DNA from: CAVSBT01 sp964609465
GTDB lineage: Bacteria; Chloroflexota; Dehalococcoidia; DSTF01; JALHUB01
Reading direction: 5' to 3'
Length of the DNA stretch: 18,215 bases
NCBI GenBank assembly: GCA_964609465.1
Contig: CAZSSQ010000041.1
Span: forward strand, 1-18,215
Shown: piece after piece, positions 8,341 to 16,082 of the stretch
Layout: every line of letters starts with the position of its first letter
How positions within the stretch are numbered: the stretch's first letter is position 1
Position numbers and translations under genes: made by a program
Notes under the pieces: generated by a model
Databases searched by the model: none
The model's input: only the letters and a program-made list of their open reading frames with translations
Told to the model about the DNA's origin: nothing

Positions 8341-9867
8341 TTGGGCGTCGCTGAGGCTGCGCCGCGAAGGGTGACGTCGCCGTGGGCGGCGGTGGCTGCC
8401 CTCTTGGAACAGGCCCTGGACTTCGACTTCACACGGCCCCGCGCCTTCCTGGCCCTGGGGGCTGTCTACCTGGTCAGTCGCATTCCCTGGCTGAACCTGG
8501 GCTACGGCACCGACCCCGACGCCTGGCGAGTCGCCCTCTCCGCCCATCATCTGCTGGACGCCGGCGAGTATCTGCCCTCTCGCCTGCCCGGCTACCCCCT
8601 GCACGAGTTCGTCACCGTCCCCTTGGTGAAGGGCGGCTGGGTCTGGACCAACCTGTCGACGGCGCTGGTGTCGCTGCTGGGGGTCTACATCTTCGCCCGC
8701 CTCGCCGCCGACCGGCGTCTGCCCGCGCGGGGCGCCCTCACCGTGGCCTTCGCCTTCGCGCCGCTGCTCTGGATCAACAGCGTCACCACCATGGACTACA
8801 TGTGGGCGCTGACCGGCATCCTGGGAAGCTATTGGCTGGCCACCAAAGGCCGGCCCGGCCTGGCCGGGGCCTGCCTGGGCCTGGCCGTCGGCTTCCGCAT
8901 GACCTCGGGAGTGATGGCCCTGCCCCTGGGCCTCCTCCTCTGGCGGGACGGCCGCGCCCGCGACCTGCCCCGCTTCCTGGGCGCGCTGGTCGCCGTCTCG
9001 CTGCTGGCCTACTCGCCGGTCATCGCCGTCTACGGTTTGCGCTTCCTCAACTTCTACGATGCCTCCGTGACCTGGCAGTCCTTCCTGAACCGGCTGGGCA
9101 AGGACGCCCTGGGCATTCTGGGGGCCCTGGCTGTGCTGGCCAGCTTCGCCTTCTCCTGGCGGAACCTGCGCCGCCTGCCCGAGGACGTGCGCGGCGACCC
9201 CCACGTCCTGGTGTGGGTCGCTGTGCTAGTCCTCTACTTCGTCTCCTTCGCCCGTTTGCCCCACGAGATCGCCTACCTCATCCCCGTGTTCCCCTTCGGG
9301 CTCTTCCTGATGGCCCGCTACTTCCGGCCGGCGGCCCTGCGAGCCGCCCTGGCCGTCATTCTCCTGGCCGGCTTCGTGGACATCACCTCGCCGGGGGACA
9401 CGGTGAACCTGGACACGTTCGCCAACGCCCGCCTGGGCGAGGGCATGCTCCTCTCCGACCTGGACACGCTGCGCAACCAGATGGACTTCGCCGATGAGGT
9501 GTGGCAGGCGGAGGTGCCGCCCCACTCGGTGGTGATGACGGGCTTCATCTTTCCGGAGCTGGCCGTCCTCCACCGCCATGAGCTCCGCTTCGGCATCCTG
9601 GACCGCGACTACGGGGCGATCAGCATGCTCTCCGACCGGGGCGAGGCCGTGGACGAGGAGCGGGACATCCGCTACGTGTGGCTGCTCAGGTACGACGACT
9701 TCCTGGCCCTGAGGCAGCAGGGGTACCGCTTCTACTACGTCGTGGACGCCCGTCGCAGCACGGCCGGCCTCTTCGACTACCGGCCGCCCTACTTTGGGGC
9801 GAAGAAGCTGGACCTGGAGAGGGAATCGCCCTCGGCGGGCAAGGGGGCCGCGAAGACGCAGCGTTAG
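8341..9867 (+). CDS. GT-C-like polytopic membrane glycosyltransferase-type protein
   Basis: The product has 508 residues with roughly ten hydrophobic helices between residues 33 and 375, followed by a soluble C-terminal part of about 130 residues. The first outer loop reads YGTDPDAWRVALSAHHLL (about 55-72): the D58-x-D60 pair, followed by a segment with LPGYPLHEF, resembles the acidic metal/base motif and loop of the GT-C fold (GT39/RgtA-like enzymes using lipid-linked sugars). No exact family could be fixed and the sugar is unknown. The start is TTG at 8341, supported by GAGGGAG (8328-8334) with 6-base spacing; the next in-frame ATG lies far inside the protein. It ends convergent with the peptidase gene, sharing 4 bases. 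No other cell-envelope sugar genes are nearby, so its pathway is open. Confidence 0.7.
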   Translation: MGVAEAAPRRVTSPWAAVAALLEQALDFDFTRPRAFLALGAVYLVSRIPWLNLGYGTDPDAWRVALSAHHLLDAGEYLPSRLPGYPLHEFVTVPLVKGGWVWTNLSTALVSLLGVYIFARLAADRRLPARGALTVAFAFAPLLWINSVTTMDYMWALTGILGSYWLATKGRPGLAGACLGLAVGFRMTSGVMALPLGLLLWRDGRARDLPRFLGALVAVSLLAYSPVIAVYGLRFLNFYDASVTWQSFLNRLGKDALGILGALAVLASFAFSWRNLRRLPEDVRGDPHVLVWVAVLVLYFVSFARLPHEIAYLIPVFPFGLFLMARYFRPAALRAALAVILLAGFVDITSPGDTVNLDTFANARLGEGMLLSDLDTLRNQMDFADEVWQAEVPPHSVVMTGFIFPELAVLHRHELRFGILDRDYGAISMLSDRGEAVDEERDIRYVWLLRYDDFLALRQQGYRFYYVVDARRSTAGLFDYRPPYFGAKKLDLERESPSAGKGAAKTQR

Positions 9868-11165
9868 CGCCGGCGGAGCACCAGCACGGCGGCGCCCGCA
9901 AAGGTGCCAGCCAGGGCCACAGTCAGCAGAGCCACCACCACCAGCGCCGTGACCGGCACGCCTCCGCCTCCCTCAGTGGCCGCCGCGCCCTGTCCCTGCC
10001 CCGACTCCCCGGCACCGAAGGGGGTGATCTGAGGCAGCGGATTCGACGGCTGCCCCTGCCCTCCCTCGATTACGCGCTCCGGGAGCCCCACGCTCAGGCG
10101 CCAGGCGTTCTCCAGGCCATCCTGGTCGAAGCCGTAGACCTGCATCAGGGCATCGTCCGTCCGGTTACCCTCCCGGAAGGCGGCCAGGAGGTCACGGAAC
10201 TTCTCCTCGCCGTAGTCGTCGATCAGAAAGCGCACGACGCTGTACGACTGCCCGTAGAAGAGGCCGACGGTGCCGCCGCTCTCACCGACGCTGGCCGACG
10301 AGAGGCTGCGGATGGTAAAGGGCCGGTTGCTCTTGATGGCCGCCTCGAGGGCGCTCTTCATGTCCGCCAGCGGCTGGGACTGGCCGTAGACGGCGACCCC
10401 CTCATCGAGCCAGGCAGGGAGATTGCTGAAGGGGCCCTTGACGGCGCTACGCATGACGATGTGGCTCAGCTCATGGCGGAGAATGTCCAGCGCGTAGGCG
10501 TCGTGGGCCACCACCGCGGTGTCGGAGACAACCACCTCGCCGAGAGTGACGACCCCATGCTCCGGCGAAAGCTGGCCGGCCAGGAGCACCGGCTGCATAT
10601 CCTCGGCGCTGTCGTAGACGAAGACCTTCACCGGGAAGTCCACCTCGGTCCCCAAAAGGCTCCCCATGCGCGTCAGAGTGTCCTGGCCAACGCTCAGGAG
10701 GCTGCGCATGTCACCCTCGGAGCCGGCGTAGAACCAGACCGTGAGGCCGTCCTCGGAGAGGCTCTTCCAATCGAAGCGGTCGTCCCGATACATGCAGCGG
10801 TCGGGGTCCGTCTCCACGGTACGACCAGCCTGGTCCGTGATCTCCCAGAAGTAGGTGATCTCGACGCCGGGTATGAGGAAGTTGGAGGCGGTGCTCTTCA
10901 GGTCGAAGGTGCACTGGACGCTGGTGACACCGGTGCACTCAGGCACGCCGTAGGCCCGGCTACCGTCGGGGGCGATGGCGTAGCGGAAGCGGACCTCCTT
11001 GACCGGCTCCTCGCTCTCGAAGTCCAGCTTGAAGATGATGCCTTTGGGGAAGTCGTTGCGGGCCTCCCACGAGTGAACATCTATCCCCTGCTGAGCCCGA
11101 CCGAGCGCCGGCCAGAGGCTCGAGATGATGGTCACTGTCGCTAGCAGCAGGACCAGGCGTCTCAC
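9864..11165 (-). CDS. Membrane-anchored gluzincin, peptidase MA-like
   Basis: The product has 433 residues. It has a signal peptide (1-24, ending GRA-Q), an exported beta-rich N-terminal region of about 120 residues, then the metalloprotease core: HELSH at 231-235 (two zinc ligands and the catalytic Glu232) and LDEGVAVY at 253-260, where Glu255 is the expected third ligand. This is the peptidase MA-like (gluzincin) pattern. Then comes a Gly/Gln/Pro-rich linker (about 370-400) and a C-terminal membrane helix (405-428) ending in RRR, so the catalytic part is exported and tethered to the membrane. Two Cys pairs in the N-terminal domain could form disulfides. It starts at GTG 11165, overlapping the prfB stop (GTGA), so it is translationally coupled to prfB. 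Its substrate is unknown. Confidence 0.85.
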   Translation of the reverse strand: MRRLVLLLATVTIISSLWPALGRAQQGIDVHSWEARNDFPKGIIFKLDFESEEPVKEVRFRYAIAPDGSRAYGVPECTGVTSVQCTFDLKSTASNFLIPGVEITYFWEITDQAGRTVETDPDRCMYRDDRFDWKSLSEDGLTVWFYAGSEGDMRSLLSVGQDTLTRMGSLLGTEVDFPVKVFVYDSAEDMQPVLLAGQLSPEHGVVTLGEVVVSDTAVVAHDAYALDILRHELSHIVMRSAVKGPFSNLPAWLDEGVAVYGQSQPLADMKSALEAAIKSNRPFTIRSLSSASVGESGGTVGLFYGQSYSVVRFLIDDYGEEKFRDLLAAFREGNRTDDALMQVYGFDQDGLENAWRLSVGLPERVIEGGQGQPSNPLPQITPFGAGESGQGQGAAATEGGGGVPVTALVVVALLTVALAGTFAGAAVLVLRRR

Positions 11166-12269
11166 TGTTCGTTCTCTCCCAGGGTGTGCTTCAGGTAGGC
11201 GGCCAGCAGGTCGTCGATCTCGCCCTCGAGGACGGCGTTGGCGTCGCTGGTCTCGAAGCCGGTGCGGTGGTCCTTGACCATCTTGTAGGGGTGCAGCACG
11301 TAGCTGCGAATCTGGTTGCCCCAGCCGGCGGCCACGTGGTCGCCCTTGAGGCGGGCGTGCTCCTCGGCCTGCCTCTCCAGCTCTCGCTCCAGCAGACGCG
11401 CCTCCAGCACTTTCATAGCCGAGCTGCGATTGCGGTACTGGGAGCGCTCGTTCTGGCAGGTAGCGACGATGCCTGTCGGGACGTGGGTGATGCGAACGGC
11501 CGTGGCATTCTTCTGCACGTTCTGGCCGCCATGGCTGCTGGCCCGGAAGACGTCGATGCGCAGGTCGTCGGGCTCAATGACCACCTCAGCGCCCTCCTCG
11601 GCCTCGGGCATCACCTCCACCAGGGCAAAGGAGGTGTGGCGGGCGTGCCCGGCATCGAACGGTGAGAGGCGCACCAGGCGGTGGACGCCGCGCTCGCTCT
11701 TCAGGTAGCCGAAGGCGAGGGGCCCCGCCACCTCGACGGTGACGCTCTTCAGCCCTGCCTCCTCGCCCGGGGCCAGGTCCAGGACATCGGCCCGGTAGCC
11801 GCGGCGCTCGGCCCAGCGCAGGTACATGCGGAGGAGCATCTCGGCCCAGTCCATGGACTCGACGCCGCCGGCACCGGCGTGGATGGCCAGGATGGCGCTG
11901 CGGCCGTCGTAGGGGCCGGAGAAGGAGAGCTCGAACTCCAGTTGGTCCAGGCGGGCAGCCAGGGCCTCCACGTCCGACTTCAGGTCGGCGAGGAGGGCCT
12001 CCTCCTCCTCGGCCCCGGGCAGCCCGGCCAGCTCGCGGAGCTCGCGCAGGCGGGCCTCCAGGCCACGCCAGGTCTCCACCTTCTGGCGGACCTCGGCGAG
12101 GCGCTTCATGGTCTCCTGGGCAGCCTGTGCATCGTCCCAGAAGTCAGGGCGCGCCGCCGCCTTGTCTAGGCGGCGAAGCTCCTGCTCGGCAGCGGGCACG
12201 TCAAAGATGCACCATCGCGTGCGATATGCGGGCTTCCAGTTCGGCCAGCTTGTCGTTCAGCTCCTGCAT
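11162..12269 (-). CDS. prfB: Peptide chain release factor 2, expressed by programmed +1 frameshift
   Basis: RF2 recognises UAA/UGA stop codons and triggers peptide release. Translation starts at ATG 12269 after GGAGGTGA and runs 22 codons (MQELNDKLAELEARISHAMV, then HL) to an in-frame TGA at 12203-12201. The sequence at the stop is CTT-TGA-C, the conserved RF2 slip site: a +1 shift reads Asp and enters the long frame, giving 368 residues, the usual length. In the shifted product the SPF tripeptide, which reads the stop codon, is at about 202-204 and GGQ, the peptide-release motif, at about 247-249, close to their E. coli positions. The first exonic segment is typical RF2 N-terminus, so this is not a sequencing error. 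The feature spans both frames; naive gene calls lose the first 23 residues. It follows nfi by 9 bases and is coupled to the peptidase gene. Confidence 0.96.
12200..12206 (-). promoter_or_regulatory. prfB: prfB autoregulatory +1 frameshift site
   Basis: Reading on the minus strand: CTT (12206-12204), TGA (12203-12201), C (12200). Low RF2 leaves the TGA unread and favours slippage of the CUU-bound tRNA to UUU; high RF2 terminates early. The SD-like stimulator usually placed three bases before CUU is here GATGGTG, weaker than the AGGGGG of E. coli. Confidence 0.93.
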
Positions 12270-12278
12270 AGATGCCCG

Positions 12279-13016
12279 TCACCTCCCGGCTGCGAATCCA
12301 GGAGTAGGGGCGCTCGGCCGAGCGCCCCTACTTGGCCTTGCGAGCGCCCCTGCTTGACCGCCCGCCGCCTGATGGGCGAGGCGCGTCGGCTCCGGTAGGC
12401 GCAAGCCCCGGCAGCAGCGCAGCACCCACTCCACCGCCTCCGACAGCCCGATGCGGTGCCCGATGGAGACATAGAGGGGGTTCACGCCGTCCCGGGTGCG
12501 CAGCACGGCGCCGATGACCTGACCACCGTCCCGCAGCTCGCTCTGGGAGCCGGCGGCCCGGTCGGGCTCGCCATGCTCGCCGCAGAGGCGTGACTTGGCG
12601 CAGCCGATGGTCGGCACGTCCAGGAGGAGCCCCAGGTGGCAGGCGAGCCCGAAGCGCCTCGGATGGGCGAGCCCCTGGCCGTCCACCAGCAAGAGGTCCG
12701 GCTTTCGCACCCGCGACAGGGGCTCCAGGAGCACCGGCGTCTCCCGGAAGGAGAGGAGCCCCGGCACGTAGGGAAAGGTCACCTGCGCCTCTACCACGAC
12801 CTGCTCCAGCAGCTCCAGACCAGGGTAGCTGAGGACAACCACGGCTCCCCGGGCTGGGGCCCGACTGCCCTTCTCCAGAACGGAGATGTCCACCCCGGCC
12901 ACCGTCCGCACCTCGCCGGGGTCGCCCGAACACACCACCTGCGACGCCAGCCGCCTCTGAATGCCCATGGCCTCCGGGATGCTGAGGTCCCAGCGGTGCA
13001 GCGTTCGGATCTCCAT
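12279..13016 (-). CDS. nfi: Endonuclease V (deoxyinosine-specific)
   Basis: Endonuclease V nicks DNA one base 3' of deoxyinosine and starts repair of deaminated adenine. From ATG 13016 it has 245 residues. Motifs: VAGVDIS with catalytic D43, FPYVPGLLSFRE (PYVPG wedge and catalytic Glu), DLLLVDGQGLAHPRRFGLA (second Asp, and His), GCAKSRL, and the C-terminal RLPEPTRLAH. All catalytic acids are present. The family normally ends shortly after RLPEPTRLAH; here about 30 more residues follow, rich in Ala, Arg, Gly and Pro, encoded by the palindromic repeat. ATG 13025 (MFLMEIR) is an alternative start. TATAAT (13029-13024) ends 7 bases before ATG 13016, so the mRNA may be leaderless. Its TGA lies within the prfB ribosome-binding site. 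Confidence 0.93.
   Translation of the reverse strand: MEIRTLHRWDLSIPEAMGIQRRLASQVVCSGDPGEVRTVAGVDISVLEKGSRAPARGAVVVLSYPGLELLEQVVVEAQVTFPYVPGLLSFRETPVLLEPLSRVRKPDLLLVDGQGLAHPRRFGLACHLGLLLDVPTIGCAKSRLCGEHGEPDRAAGSQSELRDGGQVIGAVLRTRDGVNPLYVSIGHRIGLSEAVEWVLRCCRGLRLPEPTRLAHQAAGGQAGALARPSRGARPSAPTPGFAAGR
12303..12332. repeat. 30-bp perfect palindrome inside the nfi 3' end
   Basis: Arms AGTAGGGGCGCTCGG (12303-12317) and the exact complement (12318-12332) meet without a loop. The right arm is repeated with one mismatch at 12341-12356 (CGAGCGCCCCTGCTTG against the 16 bases at 12319-12334). It codes for part of an unusual C-terminal tail of endonuclease V and lies 34 bases before the prfB start. It has no T-tract. 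Probably a dispersed repeat unit; only this copy is in the window. Confidence 0.7.
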
Positions 13017-13023
13017 CAAGAAC

Positions 13024-13029
13024 ATTATA
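13024..13029 (-). promoter_or_regulatory. -10 element of nfi, likely leaderless start
   Basis: A perfect TATAAT on the minus strand (13029-13024) leaves seven bases before ATG 13016, so the predicted transcription start falls on the start codon. No good -35 hexamer was seen at 16-18 bases. Divergent from the promoter at 13045-13072. Confidence 0.4.
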
Positions 13030-13044
13030 GCCGGGTGCTCATCG

Positions 13045-13072
13045 TTGCCTCTATGCGGGGCCATGCTATGAT
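13045..13072 (+). promoter_or_regulatory. Candidate promoter of the small lipoprotein gene
   Basis: TTGCCT (13045-13050), 16-base spacer, TATGAT (13067-13072), with TGC directly before the -10. The leader would be about 22 bases and contains GAGGA before the ATG at 13101. Confidence 0.45.
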
Positions 13073-13100
13073 GGCGCGAGATCGGCCACGAGGAAACCCC

Positions 13101-13529
13101 ATGAAGGCGCCTGTCATGCCCCTCACACCATCGCGGGCCGTTCACCTGTTCGCGCTGGCGACTGCCGCCCTCCTGCTGGCCGGCTGCGGCATCACCCTCG
13201 GCGGAGGCCCCTCCTCAGAGCTCTTCTCGAAGCTGCGCATCAGTGGCAAACCCGTCGTGGGAGGCGAGATGACGCTGGAGGTCAGCGAAGAGCAGCGCTA
13301 CCCGGTGGCCGTGGACATCAGTTGCTTCCTGGTGCAGCCGGGCCGCAGCCGGCGCCTCCTGGGCCGCGACACGCTGCCCGCCAACCCCGACACCTCGGTG
13401 GAGCCGACTCCGGTGGCCGGCGCCAGCACCTTCCGCTTCCGAGTGCAGAGGCCGGGCCGCTACCTGGCCCTCTGCAACACCCCTCTGGACCCGGATAACT
13501 TCATCAGCAAGGAGTTCCGGGTGAGGTAG
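13101..13529 (+). CDS. Small lipoprotein of unknown function
   Basis: The product has 142 residues. The signal peptide (1-28) ends in lipobox LAGC with lipidated Cys29. The mature part is about 113 residues and looks like one beta-sandwich domain: alternating hydrophobic strands such as MTLEVSEE, VAVDISCFLVQ and TFRFRVQRPGRYLALC. Cys residues at roughly 83 and 126 could form a disulfide. I recognise no named family; the strand pattern resembles an immunoglobulin-like or invasin-type fold, and that is a guess. ATG 13101 is chosen for GAGGA at 6-base spacing; Met6 is an alternative. It converges with the PD40 lipoprotein, with stops 2 bases apart, and shares a divergent promoter region with nfi. 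Confidence 0.72.
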   Translation: MKAPVMPLTPSRAVHLFALATAALLLAGCGITLGGGPSSELFSKLRISGKPVVGGEMTLEVSEEQRYPVAVDISCFLVQPGRSRRLLGRDTLPANPDTSVEPTPVAGASTFRFRVQRPGRYLALCNTPLDPDNFISKEFRVR

Positions 13530-13531
13530 GG

Positions 13532-14899
13532 CTAGCCAGCCGGCCCGCGCCACCAGTCGAACAGCATGTCCCAGTCCACATGGCCGTAGTACCCCCACCA
13601 CAACGGAGACGGCTCGGGCGCTGATGTCAGTCCGTCCACGATTTGGCGGGGCTCGCCGCCTCCCGCCGACACAAGCCACAGCGAGGCGCGATCTTCAGCG
13701 TTGAGCCGCGCGAAGAGAATGGACGCGCCATCGGCCGACCAAAGCGGATACTCATCGCGATAAGCCGGGTCGTCCGCCAGTTGTTGCGGTTGCGGCTCCC
13801 CTTGGGTGTTCGCCACAAAGATACGGCGCTGCATCAGCGCCTGCCGGGCCGGCTCTCCACCCAGATCGCCTTCGTCGGGCATGGCGACGTAGGCGATGCT
13901 CTGTCCGTCGGGTGACCAGGCAGGAGATGACGCCGCTAGATCTGCCGAGGTGAGCGCCACGTCTTGTCCTGTGGACAGCGAGAGGACGTGCAGGACCTTG
14001 TTCGTCGAAGTCCCGCGATAACCCCCGACGATCACGGCGACCCGATCGGTGTCCGGAGGTCCCAGCACGAGGAAATCCGGATGGAGGAGCACGGCCTCGG
14101 CCAGTTGCACGGTTGCGCCGCCCTCCGCGGGTACGGTGTACAAGGGCGCGCCGTCGGCCAGGAGGGACGCGGAGAAGACCGGATCAATCCAGTACAGGAC
14201 GCGCGACCCGTCCGGCGACCAGCCGGCCACTATTAACCCATAGCCTGAGGGGGTGCCAGCATCGACGAGTTCGCCCGCACCGCTGCCGTCGGCGCGGATG
14301 CGCCACAAGCTGGCACGTCGCTCAGGAGGTTGTCCGTTCTCCCCCTCCCTCAGCATGTCCACCCCAGCGTAGGCGAGCCACTCTCCATCCGGGCTCCATG
14401 CCGCGTCTTGCACGCCCGTGCCCGGCCCGCCTCCACCCGCTGCAACCAGTTCCTGCTGGTTCGATCCATCGGCGTCCACTGCTACCAGGGCCCCAGCAGC
14501 GACTAAGGCCAGCCGGTCGCGCGCCGGTGCCCAAGCGAAGGCAGAGGCGGTCACCCCCTCATTCAGGACATGTGCCGCCGTTCCATCGGCGCGTATCGCC
14601 CACACCTGGTCATCGCCTTTGCGAAAGGCCAGCCATTGGCCGGACGGAGACCAGCGGGGCTCGCGGTTTCGGCCGTCGGTCGTGAGGCGCAGCGGCTCAC
14701 CGTCGGGCAGGGCCTTGACCCAGATGTCGCCACCCTGCACATAGGCCAGCTTCCCCAGGCTGACCCCCGGGGTGACCTGAGCCGACGGAGTCGCCGCTGC
14801 CGAGGTCTCTTTGGGGCTAGCCCCCTCTTCGCTCCCTCGGCAGGCGACCAGAAGTCCAAGCGAAAGACCTGCCACCGTGACCAGCAGGAGCCGCTTCAC
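13532..14899 (-). CDS. TolB/PD40-type beta-propeller lipoprotein
   Basis: The product has 455 residues. The signal peptide ends in LLVAC with lipidated Cys20, followed by a Ser/Thr/Ala-rich linker to about residue 48. The rest is built of repeated blades with the PD40 signature W-S-P-D/S-G-x-x-L/I-A (for example RWSPSGQWLAF, AWSPDGEWLAYAG, GWSPDGSRVLY, AWSPDGQSIAYVA, LWSADGASILFAR) and IRADG turns, giving a six-bladed or similar propeller as in TolB and prolyl-oligopeptidase N-domains. There is no peptidase domain at the C-terminus. Propellers of this kind bind proteins or glycans at the cell surface; the partner is unknown. Start GTG 14899 is supported by a GGAGGAGGGAG stretch upstream. The next upstream gene on this strand ends 58 bases away. 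Confidence 0.85.
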   Translation of the reverse strand: MKRLLLVTVAGLSLGLLVACRGSEEGASPKETSAAATPSAQVTPGVSLGKLAYVQGGDIWVKALPDGEPLRLTTDGRNREPRWSPSGQWLAFRKGDDQVWAIRADGTAAHVLNEGVTASAFAWAPARDRLALVAAGALVAVDADGSNQQELVAAGGGGPGTGVQDAAWSPDGEWLAYAGVDMLREGENGQPPERRASLWRIRADGSGAGELVDAGTPSGYGLIVAGWSPDGSRVLYWIDPVFSASLLADGAPLYTVPAEGGATVQLAEAVLLHPDFLVLGPPDTDRVAVIVGGYRGTSTNKVLHVLSLSTGQDVALTSADLAASSPAWSPDGQSIAYVAMPDEGDLGGEPARQALMQRRIFVANTQGEPQPQQLADDPAYRDEYPLWSADGASILFARLNAEDRASLWLVSAGGGEPRQIVDGLTSAPEPSPLWWGYYGHVDWDMLFDWWRGPAG

Positions 14900-14957
14900 C
14901 TTCAGTCTCCCTCCTCCCCTACCACCTGATGATACGCTTCCCGGACCTGGAAGGGTG

Positions 14958-16082
14958 TCAGAACGCCGACAGCCTTCGCAGGGCCTCCAGCCGGTCGCGC
15001 TGGCCCAGGCGGGCCCGGGAGACCGCCGCCTTCAGGGTCTCGACGGTGCGGTCGTAGATGGCCCGGTCCACAGGGTAGGGGTGGCCGTCCTTGCCGCCGT
15101 GGGCGTAGCTGTAGCGGACGGGGTCGCGGAAGCTGGCCGGGGCGCCGTAAACCAGCTCTGACACGAGGGCCAGGGCCCGCACCGTCTTGGCACCCACCCC
15201 CTCGGTGCCCAGCAGGGCCTCGAAGCCCTGGGGCTGCTCCTCGTAGGTCTTCAGGAGGATCTTCCTCAGGCGGGACGGGTTCACGTCCGACAGCAGGACG
15301 TGGTGGCGATGGGGCAGGTCGAGCTGCTGGAGGCGCTCCAGCCCATCGATGACGCTCTCGGGCCGCTCGCCGGCGACGCGGGCGCTCACCTCGCGCACGT
15401 CCTCGGCCTCACGGGCCACCATGTTCAGGACCTCGCCCCGGCCGTCGCAGCAGATGGCGTGGTGCGGCTCGCAAACGAAGTCCTCCACAGTGGTCGAGAG
15501 CCAGTGGTAGCGACGCGCCCAGCGGGTGTCGGGGTTCATCCCCTGCTGGATCACGCACCATTCGCCAGAGCCGGACTCGCCCAGACGCGCGGCCGTCTGG
15601 CCGCCGGCGCAGGGGGTGAAGACAAACGTGTGGTGGTAGATCTGGTAGCCGTCCTGGAGCGCGGCGCTGTCCACCTTGGCGGCCATGCGCGAGGAGTAGA
15701 TGAGGGGCGCCGGGTCCAGGCCCAGGCGGTCGCCCAGGGCCAGCAGCTCCTGTGGCGTCCGGCGCGAGGTCTTGCCCTTGCCCCCCGCCACGTAGAGGCC
15801 GGTGTCGGCCCCCAGGTCACGCAAGCCCTCCTTGAGGGCGCCGCAGACGGTGGTGGTGAGCCCGCTGGAGTGCCAGTCGAAGCCCAGGGTGCAGCCGAAG
15901 GCCTGGAACCAGAAGGGGTCCGAGAGGCGCTGGAGAACCTCCTGGGGCCCGAACTCCTCCACCAGCACCAGGACGAGCTGGCGGGCCAGCATGGTCATGC
16001 GCTGGAAGAGCCAGGGTGGCGCGGCCCCGTAGTGCAGGGGCAGGTGGGCGACCCCAGTGCGGGGCATCTTACGTACCCTCAC
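14958..16082 (-). CDS. DUF763 family protein with helix-hairpin-helix segment
   Basis: The product has 374 residues, the normal family length. The family signature is at the start: RTGVAHLPLHYGAAPPWLFQRM (8-29). Other conserved-looking parts are FGCTLGFDWHSSG (62-74), YQIYHHTFVF (146-155) and QGMNPDTRWARRYHWLS (180-196). Residues 289-303 (ALLGTEGVGAKTVRA) form a helix-hairpin-helix of the DNA-binding type, followed by YSYAHGGKDGHPYPVDR (324-340). The family is uncharacterised; a nucleic-acid role is inferred from the HhH. The GTG at 16082 overlaps the amidohydrolase stop (GTGA); ATG 16067 (MPRTGVAH) is equally possible and begins closer to the conserved block. It is the distal gene of a two-gene operon. 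Confidence 0.88.
   Translation of the reverse strand: MRVRKMPRTGVAHLPLHYGAAPPWLFQRMTMLARQLVLVLVEEFGPQEVLQRLSDPFWFQAFGCTLGFDWHSSGLTTTVCGALKEGLRDLGADTGLYVAGGKGKTSRRTPQELLALGDRLGLDPAPLIYSSRMAAKVDSAALQDGYQIYHHTFVFTPCAGGQTAARLGESGSGEWCVIQQGMNPDTRWARRYHWLSTTVEDFVCEPHHAICCDGRGEVLNMVAREAEDVREVSARVAGERPESVIDGLERLQQLDLPHRHHVLLSDVNPSRLRKILLKTYEEQPQGFEALLGTEGVGAKTVRALALVSELVYGAPASFRDPVRYSYAHGGKDGHPYPVDRAIYDRTVETLKAAVSRARLGQRDRLEALRRLSAF

Noticed and set aside
7690..9204. 504-residue open frame on the minus strand
   Set aside because: It runs antisense across the binding protein and the membrane glycosyltransferase-like gene, is Gly/Gln/Glu/His-rich and shows no family pattern.
9678..11144. 488-residue open frame on the plus strand
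   Set aside because: It lies opposite the peptidase gene, has no domain, and its composition is that of an antisense frame in GC-rich DNA; the minus strand has a signal peptide, HELSH and a membrane anchor.
12199..12269. prfB as a gene starting at GTG 12199
   Set aside because: The upstream 22 codons and the CTT-TGA-C site form the normal RF2 N-terminus, so the short version would lose a real segment.
12303..12356. Palindrome as an intrinsic terminator of nfi
   Set aside because: There is no T-tract on the minus strand and it lies within the nfi frame, directly before prfB, which appears to be in the same operon.
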